Origin: Sphingomonas spermidinifaciens | Lineage (GTDB): Bacteria; Pseudomonadota; Alphaproteobacteria; Sphingomonadales; Sphingomonadaceae | DNA: 64,000 nucleotides | Assembly (NCBI RefSeq): GCF_002351485.1 | Contig: NZ_NWMW01000001.1 | Coordinates: 1-64,000, forward strand | Reading direction: 5' to 3' | Shown here: positions 38,507 through 47,400 of the stretch, piece by piece | Layout of the letters: each line of letters begins with the position of its first letter | Numbering within the stretch: position 1 is the stretch's first letter | Made by a program: the position numbers and the translations under genes | The notes under the pieces: model-generated | The model's database searches: none | Told to the model about the DNA's origin: nothing | What the model saw: the letters and a program-made list of their open reading frames with translations, nothing else

Positions 38507-40543
38507 ATGCGCCGCCTACTCGCTTTCCTCGCCGCCTGTTTCCTCGCCGCCCCCGCGGCGGCGCAACTTGCCGCGCAGCCGCGTCATCTTGCGATCGAAC
38601 TTGTCGCCGAGAGCGACTCGCCCGCACCGGGCGGCGAAGTCACGCTCGCGCTCGCGTCGAAGCCCGATCCCGGCTGGCATGGATACTGGAAAAACCCCGG
38701 CGACGCGGGGATCGAGACGACGCTCGCCTGGACCCTACCCGGGGGGGTGACCGCCGGCCCGCTCGAATATCCCGTGCCGCACCGGCTCGTGATCGGCGGG
38801 CTGATGAATTACGTCTATGAGGGGCCGTTTGCGCAATTCGTGCGGCTGAAGCTGCCCGCGGGGCTCGCCCCCGGCACGCGTCTGCCGATCGCGGTCAAGG
38901 CTGACTATCTCGTCTGCACCAACGAGATCTGCGTGCCCGAAAGCGCGCAGCTATCGACCGTGTTGACCGTCGGCGACGGCTCCATCACACCCGAGCGGCG
39001 CGCGCAGTTCGACCAGTGGCGCCGCGCAATGCCCAAGCCGCTCGGAAGCGCCGCGACCTTCGCGGTCGAGGGCGGAAAGATGCGGATCGGCGTGCCCTGG
39101 CCTGCGGACCAGGCGGCGGACGGCCCCTATTTCTACCCGCTGACCGACGGTGCGATCGCCTATGCCGCGCCCCAGACCGTCGGCCGCGCCGGCGATACCC
39201 TCGTCATCGAGACGCAGGGCGGCGGCAAGGTACCGGGAGAGGTCGAGGGCGTGCTCGCGCTGGATAATGGGCGCGGTTTCGAAGTGCGAGCGGTGCCGGG
39301 TGCGGTACCCGCTGCGGCGGCGCAGGCGGCGCTCGACTGGCGCGCGGTGCTCGTCGCCTTTGCCGGCGCGGTGCTGGGCGGGCTGATTCTCAACGTCATG
39401 CCGTGCGTCTTCCCCATCCTCAGCCTCAAGGCGCTCGGCCTCGCGCGCGCCGGCGGCGACGAACGCGCGGCGCGGGGCGAGGCACTGGCTTACTCGGCGG
39501 GCGTGATCGCCGTCTGCCTCGCGCTCGGCGGCATCCTGCTCGGCCTGCGGGCGGGCGGGGCGACGGTGGGCTGGGCGTTCCAGCTTCAGGACCCGCGCGT
39601 CATCTTCGTGCTGCTCCTCCTCGTCACCGCGATCGCCTTCAACCTCGCCGGGTTGTTCGAGCTGTCGGCCCCCGGCGCGGTCAACCGGCTGGCGGCGGGC
39701 GGCAAGGGCGGCGCGTTCATGACCGGCGCGCTCGCCGCGTTCGTAGCGACGCCCTGCACCGGGCCGTTCATGGCGGCGGCGCTGGGCGCGGCGCTGGTGC
39801 TGCCGACTGCGGCGGCACTGACGATCTTCGCGGGGCTCGGACTGGGCTTGGCATTGCCGTTCCTCGCGATCGGGTTCGTGCCCGCGCTGCGGCGGCGATT
39901 GCCGAAGCCCGGCCCTTGGATGGCGACGCTCCGCCACATTCTGTCGGTGCCGATGTTCCTGACGGCGCTCGCGCTCGCCTGGGTGCTGGGGCGGCAGGCG
40001 GGGGTGGACGGACTGGTGCTGGGCCTCGGCGCGGTGCTCGTGGCGGCGCTGGCGCTCTGGTGGACGGGTACGCGGCAGGCGAAGGGCAGGGGCCTCGCCT
40101 GGGCGCCGGCGGCCGCCGGCATCGTCCTCGCGCTCGGTGGGATGCTGCTCGTCGAGCGCAAGCCGGCCGCGGCAACCGAGGTCGCGGCCCTCGGCGCCAA
40201 GCCGTTCAGTGAGGATGCGCTGCAATCGCTCCGCGCGGGCAACAAGCCCGTCTTCGCCTATTTCACCGCCGACTGGTGCGTGACGTGCAAGGTCAACGAG
40301 AAGGCGGCGATCGAAACGGCGACTGTCGCCGATGCGTTCGAGAGGGGCGGAGTCGAGGTGCTGGTCGGCGACTGGACCGACGGCGACCCCGCGCTCGGCC
40401 GCTTCATCGAGCGGCACAATCGCGCGGGCGTTCCCCTCTACCTCTGGTACGCGCCTGGCGCCGCCGAGCCGCGCGTGCTGCCGCAGGTGCTGACGCCGGC
40501 GATGCTGGCCGAGCTTCCGACCAGGACAGGAGTCGGCGGATAG
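38507..40543 (+). CDS. DsbD/ScsB-like protein-disulfide reductase
   Basis: 678 residues. Signal peptide 1-20 (MRRLLAFLAACFLAAPAAAQ); periplasmic DsbD-alpha-like domain with cysteines in YLVCTNEICVPES; eight-segment membrane domain with the redox cysteines in NVMPCVFPILSLKALGLAR and ATPCTGPFM; a C-terminal thioredoxin domain with C591/C594 in DWCVTCKVNEKA. Passes electrons from cytoplasmic thioredoxin to periplasmic partners. ATG 38507 is preferred to an in-frame TTG nine bases upstream. The redoxin gene next to it is a likely partner. Confidence 0.92.
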   Translation: MRRLLAFLAACFLAAPAAAQLAAQPRHLAIELVAESDSPAPGGEVTLALASKPDPGWHGYWKNPGDAGIETTLAWTLPGGVTAGPLEYPVPHRLVIGGLMNYVYEGPFAQFVRLKLPAGLAPGTRLPIAVKADYLVCTNEICVPESAQLSTVLTVGDGSITPERRAQFDQWRRAMPKPLGSAATFAVEGGKMRIGVPWPADQAADGPYFYPLTDGAIAYAAPQTVGRAGDTLVIETQGGGKVPGEVEGVLALDNGRGFEVRAVPGAVPAAAAQAALDWRAVLVAFAGAVLGGLILNVMPCVFPILSLKALGLARAGGDERAARGEALAYSAGVIAVCLALGGILLGLRAGGATVGWAFQLQDPRVIFVLLLLVTAIAFNLAGLFELSAPGAVNRLAAGGKGGAFMTGALAAFVATPCTGPFMAAALGAALVLPTAAALTIFAGLGLGLALPFLAIGFVPALRRRLPKPGPWMATLRHILSVPMFLTALALAWVLGRQAGVDGLVLGLGAVLVAALALWWTGTRQAKGRGLAWAPAAAGIVLALGGMLLVERKPAAATEVAALGAKPFSEDALQSLRAGNKPVFAYFTADWCVTCKVNEKAAIETATVADAFERGGVEVLVGDWTDGDPALGRFIERHNRAGVPLYLWYAPGAAEPRVLPQVLTPAMLAELPTRTGVGG

Positions 40544-40554
40544 GGAGAGCGACG

Positions 40555-41160
40555 ATGAAGACGGTGATGCTGGGACTGGCGACGGCGCTGCTGGCGATGC
40601 CCGCGGTCGCCGAGCAGATTGTGGGTCAGCCCGCGGGCAATTTCCGCCTGACCGACATGGACGGGCGCAATGTCGCGCTGTCGGATTACAAGGGCAAGAC
40701 AGTCGTGCTCGAGTGGCACAATCCCGGCTGCCCCTTCGTGCGCAAACACTATGACAGCGGCAACATGCAGCGCACGCAGGCGGCGGCTGTCGCGGGCGGC
40801 GCGGTATGGCTGACGATCAACTCGGGTGCGCCGGGCAAGCAGGGCCATTTGTCGCTCGCCGAGGCCAAGGGGCAGTATGCCAGGGACGGGTCGAAGGCGA
40901 CGCGCTACCTCCTTGATCCAAAGGGCGTGGTCGGCAAGGGCTATGGCGCGAAGACGACGCCGCACCTCTACATCGTCGATCCCGCGGGCCGCCTCGTCTA
41001 TCAGGGCGGCATCGACGACAAGGCCACCGCCAACCCCGCCGACGTTACAGGTGCGCGCAACCATGTGACCGCCGCGCTCGCCGAGTTGAAGGCCGGCAAG
41101 CCGGTGTCGGTGGCGGAGAGCCGGCCCTATGGCTGCTCGGTGAAGTACGCGGAGAGTTGA
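40555..41160 (+). CDS. exported redoxin (AhpC/TSA-like thioredoxin-fold protein)
   Basis: 201 residues with signal peptide 1-19 ending AVAEQ. Thioredoxin-fold body: NFRLTDMDGRNVALSDYKGK, then TVVLEWHNPGCPFVRKHY with only one active-site cysteine (C59) and no CxxC. Later TTPHLYIVDPAGRLVYQGGI. A second cysteine (GCSVKY) is near the C-terminus. GGGAGAG lies six bases before the ATG, 11 bases after the DsbD-like gene, so the two are one operon. Probable peroxidase or thiol-redox protein. Confidence 0.88.
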   Translation: MKTVMLGLATALLAMPAVAEQIVGQPAGNFRLTDMDGRNVALSDYKGKTVVLEWHNPGCPFVRKHYDSGNMQRTQAAAVAGGAVWLTINSGAPGKQGHLSLAEAKGQYARDGSKATRYLLDPKGVVGKGYGAKTTPHLYIVDPAGRLVYQGGIDDKATANPADVTGARNHVTAALAELKAGKPVSVAESRPYGCSVKYAES

Positions 41161-41176
41161 TCGGAAGCCCAACCTT

Positions 41177-41206
41177 CGTCACCCCGGGGTCAGGTCCGGG
41201 ATGACG
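41177..41206. repeat. short palindromic repeat, likely bidirectional 3' end
   Basis: CGTCACCCCGG and CCGGGATGACG, inverted with one mismatch, in the 51-bp gap between the convergent redoxin gene and cysS. A hairpin here could end both transcripts. Confidence 0.7.
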
Positions 41207-41211
41207 GTGGG

Positions 41212-42648
41212 TTAAAGGCGCCAGTCCCAGCCTAGCGGATCGCCGTCCATGACCTCGACGCCTGCCGCGGCCAGTTCGTCGCGAAGGGCGTCGGACCGTG
41301 CGAAATCCTTTGCCGCGCGCGCCTCGCGCCGTTCGGCGAGCTTCGCCTCGATCGCAGCCTCGTCGATCCCGGCGTCGGCGGGGCGGAGGCGCAGGTCGGC
41401 ACGGGTGATGGCCGCCAGTTCTAGCCCCAGCACCCGGTCGAAGGCCGCCGCCATGGTCAGCCGATCCGCCGGCGACAGCGCCTTGTCGGCGAGCAGCTCG
41501 TCGAGCACCGGCAGCGCGCGCGGCGTGTTGAGGTCGTCGCTGATCGCCGCGTCGAACGCCTCGCTGTAGCGATCGGCCGTCCCGCGCGAGGGCTTGTCGG
41601 GCGCGGCGCGCAGCTTCTCCACCGCCTGCACCAGCCGCTTCAGCCGCGTCTGCGCGGCGATGACGCTCTCCCAGGTGAACTCGAGCTCGCTTCGGTAATG
41701 GGCCGACAGGCACATTAGCCGATAGGACAGCGGGTGGATGCCGCGATCGACCAATGTCTGGAGGCGCAGGAACTCGCCCGCCGACTTCGACATCTTTCCG
41801 CCGCGATCCACCAGGAAGTTGTTGTGCATCCATAGCTTCGCGCCGGTGAACCCCGGCTCGGCGTCGGTGCATGCGCAGCGGGCCTGGTTCTGCGCGATCT
41901 CGTTCGGATGGTGGATCTCGCGGTGGTCGATGCCGCCGGTGTGGACGTCGAACGGGTGGCCGAGCTCGGCAAGGCTCATCACCGAGCATTCGAGGTGCCA
42001 GCCCGGCGCCCCCCGGCCCCAGGGTGAATCCCATTCCATCTGCCGCTGCTCGCCCGGCGGCGAGGACCGCCAGATCGCAAAATCCTGTGGATTGCGCTTG
42101 CCGTCGATCGGGTCGATCCGGCTCTCGCCGGCATCGGTCGCCGCGCGCGCGAGGCGGCCGTAATCGGGCACCGTCGACACATCGAAATATAGCCCGCTGT
42201 CGAGGCGGTAGCAGTGCTTGTCCGCGATCGTCTCGGCAAAGGCGATCATCTGCGGGACGTAATCGGTCGCCACGGTCCACTTTGCGGGGGGTGTGATGTT
42301 CAGTCGCTCGACGTCATGCTTGAAAGCCGCCGTGTAGTGTGCCGCCACATCCCAGATCGACTTTTGCTGCGCCCGAGCCGCCTTTTCCATCTTGTCGTCG
42401 CCGGCATCGGCGTCGCTCGTCAGATGGCCGACATCGGTGATGTTGATGATGTGGCGGAGGCCATAGCCCTTCCATCGCATCACCCGCCCCAGCGTGTCGG
42501 CGAAGAGGAAGGCGCGCATGTTGCCGATATGCTGATAGTTATAGACGGTCGGCCCGCAGGTGTAGATGCGCACCTCCGCCGGGTCGATCGGGCGGAAATC
42601 CTCAATCGAGCGGGTAAGCGAATTGTAGAGCCGGAGGGGTGCGTTCAT
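41212..42648 (-). CDS. cysS: cysteine--tRNA ligase
   Basis: Class I synthetase, 478 residues. Zinc ligands YTCGPTVYN, HIGN-type signature QHIGNMRAFLFAD, LECSVMSLAELG, HTGGIDHREIHHPNEIAQ, the KMSKS loop in GGKMSKSAGEF, and the C-terminal helix LAERREARAAKDFARSDALR are all present. Last gene of a minus-strand set: zinc-ribbon protein, FAD oxidoreductase, cysS. The tRNA-Cys gene lies 2 kb upstream. Confidence 0.97.
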   Translation of the reverse strand: MNAPLRLYNSLTRSIEDFRPIDPAEVRIYTCGPTVYNYQHIGNMRAFLFADTLGRVMRWKGYGLRHIINITDVGHLTSDADAGDDKMEKAARAQQKSIWDVAAHYTAAFKHDVERLNITPPAKWTVATDYVPQMIAFAETIADKHCYRLDSGLYFDVSTVPDYGRLARAATDAGESRIDPIDGKRNPQDFAIWRSSPPGEQRQMEWDSPWGRGAPGWHLECSVMSLAELGHPFDVHTGGIDHREIHHPNEIAQNQARCACTDAEPGFTGAKLWMHNNFLVDRGGKMSKSAGEFLRLQTLVDRGIHPLSYRLMCLSAHYRSELEFTWESVIAAQTRLKRLVQAVEKLRAAPDKPSRGTADRYSEAFDAAISDDLNTPRALPVLDELLADKALSPADRLTMAAAFDRVLGLELAAITRADLRLRPADAGIDEAAIEAKLAERREARAAKDFARSDALRDELAAAGVEVMDGDPLGWDWRL

Positions 42649-42657
42649 CGCGCTCGC

Positions 42658-44250
42658 TTAGCGGAGGCCGAGCCGCCCCGCCAAGCCCCGGTCGGCGAGG
42701 ATCGCCTTCGCCGCATTATGCCCCGGCGCGCTGGTCACGCCGCCCCCCGGATGCGCGCCCGCCCCGCAAAGATAGAGGCCCGCGATCGGCATCCGGTAAC
42801 GCCCATGCCCCAACACCGGCCGCGCAGCCCATAACTGGTCGAGCGACATGCGCCCGTGGAAGATGTCGCCGCCTGTCAGCCCGAACTTGCGCTCGAGATC
42901 GAGCGGTGAGTGGATCTGCCGCGCAAGGATACTGGCGCGAAAACCGGGGGCATAGCGCTCGATCGTATCGACGATGGTGTCTGCCGCGGCCTCACGCGCG
43001 TCGTCCCAGCTTCGGTCGTTGGGCAGCACCGGGTTGAACTGCTGGCAGAACAGGCTCGCCACATGCTGCCCCGGCGGCGCGAGCGTTTCGTCGAGCGTTG
43101 AAGGGATCAGCATTTCGACGATCGGCTCGCGCGACCAGCCCAGCGCCTTTGAATCGGCGAAGGCGCGATCCATATAATCGAGGCTGGGGGCCATGATGAT
43201 GCCCGCCGACAGATGCGCGCCGGCTTCGGGCTTGGCGGTGAAGCGCGGCAGCTCGCTGAGCGCCAGGTTCATGCGGAAGCTGCCCGAGCCGACCGCGTAG
43301 CTTGCGATGCGCGCGCGGAAATCGGAATCGAGATCGCCGGGATCGACCAGCCGCTCGAACAGCGGCTTCGGTCCCAGATTGGCGACGATGCGCGGCGCGG
43401 CGACCTCGCGACCATCGGCGAGGCGAAGGCCTGCCGCGCGGCCATTCTCGGTCAGCACGCGGGCGACCGGCGCCCCGACTTCGATCTCGACGCCCGCATT
43501 GCGGCACGCCGATGCCATCGCCTGCGTGATCGCGCCCATGCCGCCGATCGCATGGCCCCAGGCGCCGCGATTGCCGTTCACCTCGCCGAAGACGTGGTGG
43601 AGGAGGACATAGGCGCTGCCCGGCGTGTCCGGACCGGCATGATTGCCGACGACCGCGTCGAAGCCGAACACCGCCTGCACCGGATCGCTCTCGAACCAGC
43701 CCGACAGGAACTCGCGCGCGCTTCTGGTAAACAGTGCGAGGGCGTCGCGCTGCGTCGCGGCGTCCATCCGCCGCGCGCGCATCGCCAGCGACAGCGCCTC
43801 GCCGATCGAGCTGCCGCCCGTTGGGGGACGGAGGGCCAGGTCGCGGAGAAGGTCCGCCACGCGCTCCACCGCGGCGTAATAGTCGGGCAGCCGCTTGGCA
43901 TCGTGGACCGAGAATGTTGCGAGCTCGGCCTGTGTCGCGGCTAACCCGCCGCCCAGGCTGAGGCTTCGCCCGTCGGGTAGCGGGAGGAAGTTGGACAGTG
44001 GCCGCTCGACGATGCGAAGCCCGCGCTCATGGAGCCGCATATCGGCGATCACGCGCGGTTGCAGCAGGCTGACGGTGTAGCTGGCGGTCGAGTTGCGAAA
44101 GCCGGGGTGGAAGCTTTCGGTGACGGCCGCGCCGCCGACCACGTCCCGCGCCTCGAACATCTTCACGCGAAGCCCGGCGCGCGCGAGGTAGAAGGCGCAG
44201 GCGAGCCCGTTATGCCCCGCGCCGATGACGAGCGCGTCGTACCGATCCAT
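42658..44250 (-). CDS. FAD-dependent oxidoreductase (phytoene desaturase/CrtI-like)
   Basis: 530 residues from the ATG at 44250 (MDRYDALVIGAGHNGLACAF), an N-terminal Rossmann dinucleotide fold. It continues KMFEARDVVGGAAVTESFHP and ends with GLYLCGAGAHPGGGVTSAPG, the hallmark C-terminus of the phytoene dehydrogenase-like/PYROXD2 group. No carotenoid genes are adjacent and the true substrate is unknown. Nine bases separate it from cysS. Confidence 0.88.
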   Translation of the reverse strand: MDRYDALVIGAGHNGLACAFYLARAGLRVKMFEARDVVGGAAVTESFHPGFRNSTASYTVSLLQPRVIADMRLHERGLRIVERPLSNFLPLPDGRSLSLGGGLAATQAELATFSVHDAKRLPDYYAAVERVADLLRDLALRPPTGGSSIGEALSLAMRARRMDAATQRDALALFTRSAREFLSGWFESDPVQAVFGFDAVVGNHAGPDTPGSAYVLLHHVFGEVNGNRGAWGHAIGGMGAITQAMASACRNAGVEIEVGAPVARVLTENGRAAGLRLADGREVAAPRIVANLGPKPLFERLVDPGDLDSDFRARIASYAVGSGSFRMNLALSELPRFTAKPEAGAHLSAGIIMAPSLDYMDRAFADSKALGWSREPIVEMLIPSTLDETLAPPGQHVASLFCQQFNPVLPNDRSWDDAREAAADTIVDTIERYAPGFRASILARQIHSPLDLERKFGLTGGDIFHGRMSLDQLWAARPVLGHGRYRMPIAGLYLCGAGAHPGGGVTSAPGHNAAKAILADRGLAGRLGLR

Positions 44251-44286
44251 GCCGCCGGTGGTGCCCCGCCGGCGGCGAAGCGTCAA

Positions 44287-44514
44287 TCAGGCGGCCAGCG
44301 GCACGAACGGAACGCGAGTGCGGAACAGGCCGGTGCCCGACATCTGGCCCGTGCGGATCGGCAGCGCCGTCGCGCAATAGGCGCATTCGGCGGTCAGACG
44401 CCCAACCAGCCAGTGCGAGCGGCCGCAGCCGGGGCAATGGTTCGCCTCATTGAGGTGATAGGCGATGCGATAGCCCGCATCCGCGGGGCTGACAGGTAGG
44501 TTACCGAGCTGCAT
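44287..44514 (-). CDS. small zinc-ribbon protein of unknown function
   Basis: 75 residues with two CxxC knuckles (NHCPGCGRSHW and AECAYCATALPI), spaced as a single zinc ribbon, and no signal or membrane segment. It starts MQLGNLPVSPADAGYRIAYH. No family recognised beyond the ribbon. First gene of the set leading to the FAD oxidoreductase and cysS, behind a possible stress promoter at 44548-44573. Confidence 0.7.
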   Translation of the reverse strand: MQLGNLPVSPADAGYRIAYHLNEANHCPGCGRSHWLVGRLTAECAYCATALPIRTGQMSGTGLFRTRVPFVPLAA

Positions 44515-44547
44515 TTCCCGACTTCCCGTGGTTGGTCTTCAGACCGT

Positions 44548-44573
44548 AACACGGATGAATCGTGCTTTGTTCC
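44548..44573 (-). promoter_or_regulatory. possible EcfG-type promoter
   Basis: Minus strand GGAAC (44573-44569), 17 bases, TGTT (44551-44548), 34 bases before the zinc-ribbon ATG. Three of four -10 bases fit the GGAAC-N16/17-CGTT consensus. Confidence 0.4.
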
Positions 44574-44657
44574 CGCCGAGCCGCGTCCTGCTTGAAAAGC
44601 AATCGGCGTGGCCCGTGCGCAACATATCGCAGATCAGGAACGCTTCACCGCCGATAA

Positions 44658-44731
44658 TGGAGGCCCGAGCCGGAATCGAACCGGCGTGCAAGGATTTGCA
44701 GTCCTCTGCGTAACCACTCCGCCATCGGGCC
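44658..44731 (-). tRNA. tRNA-Cys (anticodon GCA)
   Basis: 74 bases including an encoded CCA end. Acceptor arms GGCCCGA / TCGGGCC, anticodon arm GGACTGCAAATCC with GCA, and T-arm GCCGGTTCGATTCCGGC are readable on the minus strand. Downstream on that strand is an unstructured stretch and TTTT near 44600. Confidence 0.96.
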
Positions 44732-44751
44732 TCGGCGTGGTGAGGCCCGGG

Positions 44752-44780
44752 CTATTGGAGGGCCGCGGGCCGGCTGTCAA
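44752..44780 (-). promoter_or_regulatory. promoter of tRNA-Cys
   Basis: Minus strand TTGACA (44780-44775), 17 bases, CAATAG (44757-44752), about 20 bases before the tRNA 5' end. The -35 is perfect and its TGA is the stop codon of the VWA gene. Confidence 0.55.
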
Positions 44781-45952
44781 CGCTTGGCAGCGAGGCTCCG
44801 CATCGCCGCGTCCAGCCCGGCGATCGTCAGCGGGTACATGCGGTCCTCCATGGCGCGGCGGACGAGGGCGATCGACGCGGTGTGACCCCAATAGGCCTCG
44901 GGTACCGGATTGAACCAGGCCGCCGCGCTCCAGGTGTCGGTCATCCGCTTCAGCCAGACGAGCCCGGCTTCCTCGTTGAAATGCTCGACCGAACCGCCCG
45001 GCTGGGACAGCTCATAGGGGCTCATCGAAGCGTCGCCGACGAAGATCAGGCGATAGTCGGGGCCGAAGCGGTGCAGGATCTCGCGCATCGGCGTCCGCTC
45101 GGCGTAGCGGCGGCGGTTGTCCTTCCACACGCCCTCATAGACGCAATTGTGAAAGTAGAAGAACTCGAGGTGCCGGAACTCGGCGGTGGCGGCCGAGAAC
45201 AGCTCCTCGACCAGCCGGACGAAGGGGTCCATCGACCCACCGACGTCGAGGAAGAGCAGGAGCTTGACCGCATTGTGCCGCTCGGGCCGCATGCGAACGT
45301 CAAGCCAGCCCTGCCGCGCGGTGCCGGCGATCGTCGCGTCGAGGTCGAGCTCGTCGGCGGCGCCCTCGCGTGCGAAGCGGCGGAGGCGCCGGAGCGCCAC
45401 CTTGATGTTGCGGGTGCCGAGCTCGCGCGTGTTGTCGAGATTGGCGAACTCGCGCTGCTCCCAAACCTTGATCGCACGCTTGTGCCGGCTCTCGCCGCCT
45501 ATCCTCACGCCCTCGGGATTGTAGCCTGAGTTGCCGTAGGGGCTGGTGCCGCTGGTGCCGATCCACTTGTTGCCGCCCTGATGTCGGCCTTCCTGCTCCT
45601 CCAGCCGCTGCTTGAGCGTCGCCATGATCTCGTCCCAGGAGCCCAGCGACTCGATCTTCGCCATCTCCTCCGGGGTCAGATATTTCTCGGCGACGGCGCG
45701 CAGCCATTCCTCTGGAATTGTCGCTTGGTCGTCGACGGGGGCAGTGAGGCCACGAAAGACGTGCGCGAAAACGCGGTCGAACCGGTCGATCAGCGCCTCA
45801 TCCTTCACGAAGATCGCGCGGGCGAGATAGTAGAATTGCTCGGGGCTGCGGTCGATCACTTCGGCCTCGAGTGCCTCGAGCAGCAGCAGTTGCTCCTTGA
45901 GGCTGGCGGGCACCCCCGCGGCGCGCAGCGCCTCGACGAAACCGATGAACAT
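44777..45952 (-). CDS. VWA domain protein, CoxE-like (MoxR partner)
   Basis: 391 residues. N-terminal CoxE-type region (MFIGFVEALRAAGVPASLKE, EQFYYLARAIFVKDEALIDR), then a von Willebrand A domain from about residue 220: metal site DVGGSMDPF (a DxGxS variant of DxSxS), FYFHNCVYEGVWKDN and IFVGDASMSPYEL. CoxE-like proteins act with MoxR AAA+ ATPases to insert metals or mature protein complexes. The MoxR gene (49128) is upstream on the same strand, separated by three genes. Confidence 0.9.
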   Translation of the reverse strand: MFIGFVEALRAAGVPASLKEQLLLLEALEAEVIDRSPEQFYYLARAIFVKDEALIDRFDRVFAHVFRGLTAPVDDQATIPEEWLRAVAEKYLTPEEMAKIESLGSWDEIMATLKQRLEEQEGRHQGGNKWIGTSGTSPYGNSGYNPEGVRIGGESRHKRAIKVWEQREFANLDNTRELGTRNIKVALRRLRRFAREGAADELDLDATIAGTARQGWLDVRMRPERHNAVKLLLFLDVGGSMDPFVRLVEELFSAATAEFRHLEFFYFHNCVYEGVWKDNRRRYAERTPMREILHRFGPDYRLIFVGDASMSPYELSQPGGSVEHFNEEAGLVWLKRMTDTWSAAAWFNPVPEAYWGHTASIALVRRAMEDRMYPLTIAGLDAAMRSLAAKR

Positions 45953-45972
45953 GGGGCCGGTGTGGCGGCGCT

Positions 45973-47307
45973 TCAGCGCGCGCGCAAGTAGAGCTGCCAG
46001 TGATTGCCCGACAGGCCGGTGGTCCGCGCCCCTGCGAATGGCGCATAGACGATGCCGCAGCGCGCAGGGCTGTCGGGAAAGGGCGCGTCGCCGTCGCGCG
46101 CCACGAACAGAAAATCGGCGGCGGGGCAGGGGGCCTCGACCAAGCGGATCGGGTAGCGAGCCTGCGCTGCCGCTACTTCGATCACGGCGGCGTCGCGGCT
46201 CGCCTCGACGGCATAGGTCGCGCCCTGCGGCCGTGCGTTCGCCATCGCGGTCACCGCTTCACGCGGATCGGCCCGCAGATTGCGTACGAGGTCGAGGTCG
46301 CCGATGACGCTGCCGCCGAGGATGACGATCGACAGTGGCAGCGCGACGGTTCGCGGCGCCTCGGCGATCGCAAGCAGCAGCACCGCGGCGGCGATGAGGT
46401 AGTAGCGCGGGAGGCCGCTATTGCCGATGCCCAGCGCCGCGACGGCGACCGGGAAAGCCAGCACCGCCAGCGCGGTCAGCGCGGCACGGTGATCCTCGGC
46501 CCGCGCGACGACCAGCGCGAAGCTGCCGGCCGCGGTCAGCGCCAGGAGCCAGCCCTTGGGCGGCCACCCGATCGCCAGCGTGTAGCGCGCGAGCTCGCCG
46601 AGCCCATCGGCCCAGGCGGCGATCGTGAAGGGTTGATAGCTGCCGATCGTCATGCCGCCCGCGAGTACCGCAGTCGCGGAGAGGCTGGCGGCGATCAGGC
46701 CGGGGCCCAGCAGGCGCGCGGTCGTCCGTAGCGGTTGCCGCGATCGGCCCGCCCACAGCACCCAGCCGATGAGCGCGGGCAGCGCGAAGAGCATCGTCAG
46801 CTGGGCCAGCGTGCCGAGCGCCAATGCGATGGCAATCCCGACAACCGGAGGCGGCTTGTCCGGCGCGTCGAGGCTCTGCCCGATCATCAGGATCGCGGCA
46901 AGCAGCGCGAGCAGCATCGGGGCATAGCCGCGCGCTTCCGACCCATAGGTAACGAGCGCGGGCGACAGCGCGAACAGCCACGCCGCCAACGCGGCCGCGA
47001 GTGGTCCCTTGCGCCCGGCGATCAGCGCTGCGAGCGGCACCGCGGCGGTACCGCTCAGGATCGAGAGACCTCGCATGGCGATCGGCGACGCCGGCCAGCC
47101 GACGAGCTGCAGCCACCAGGTGTTGAGGACGTGGTTGTTGTCATGGCCGATCCTCAGCGCGCTGATGGCGGTGGCCGCGTCACGCGCGAACACCGCCGAC
47201 CACGCCTCGTCGAGCCACAGCCCGCCGCGCGCTGCCGCCATACGCACCGCCAACGCGCCAGCCGTCGCCGCGACGATCGCGATCAGGGTCGAGCGGGGAA
47301 ACGGCAT
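45973..47307 (-). CDS. GT-C (family 39-like) membrane glycosyltransferase
   Basis: 444 residues, about ten membrane segments. First external loop has GGLWLDEAWSAVFARDAATA with the acidic DE pair expected of GT-C catalytic sites; later SPALVTYGSEARGYAPMLLA. The C-terminal 90 residues are soluble and contain two cysteines. This layout matches ArnT/PMT-like enzymes that use lipid-linked sugars, but acceptor and donor cannot be told. Twenty bases before the VWA gene. Confidence 0.78.
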   Translation of the reverse strand: MPFPRSTLIAIVAATAGALAVRMAAARGGLWLDEAWSAVFARDAATAISALRIGHDNNHVLNTWWLQLVGWPASPIAMRGLSILSGTAAVPLAALIAGRKGPLAAALAAWLFALSPALVTYGSEARGYAPMLLALLAAILMIGQSLDAPDKPPPVVGIAIALALGTLAQLTMLFALPALIGWVLWAGRSRQPLRTTARLLGPGLIAASLSATAVLAGGMTIGSYQPFTIAAWADGLGELARYTLAIGWPPKGWLLALTAAGSFALVVARAEDHRAALTALAVLAFPVAVAALGIGNSGLPRYYLIAAAVLLLAIAEAPRTVALPLSIVILGGSVIGDLDLVRNLRADPREAVTAMANARPQGATYAVEASRDAAVIEVAAAQARYPIRLVEAPCPAADFLFVARDGDAPFPDSPARCGIVYAPFAGARTTGLSGNHWQLYLRAR

Positions 47308-47400
47308 CTTCGCCGCTGTACCCCGGCGCGGTTAAATGCGCGTTAGCTTTTCGCGGATCGAAGAGCGATCCGGGTCCCGCTTCTGTCTCTCTTCCAAACC

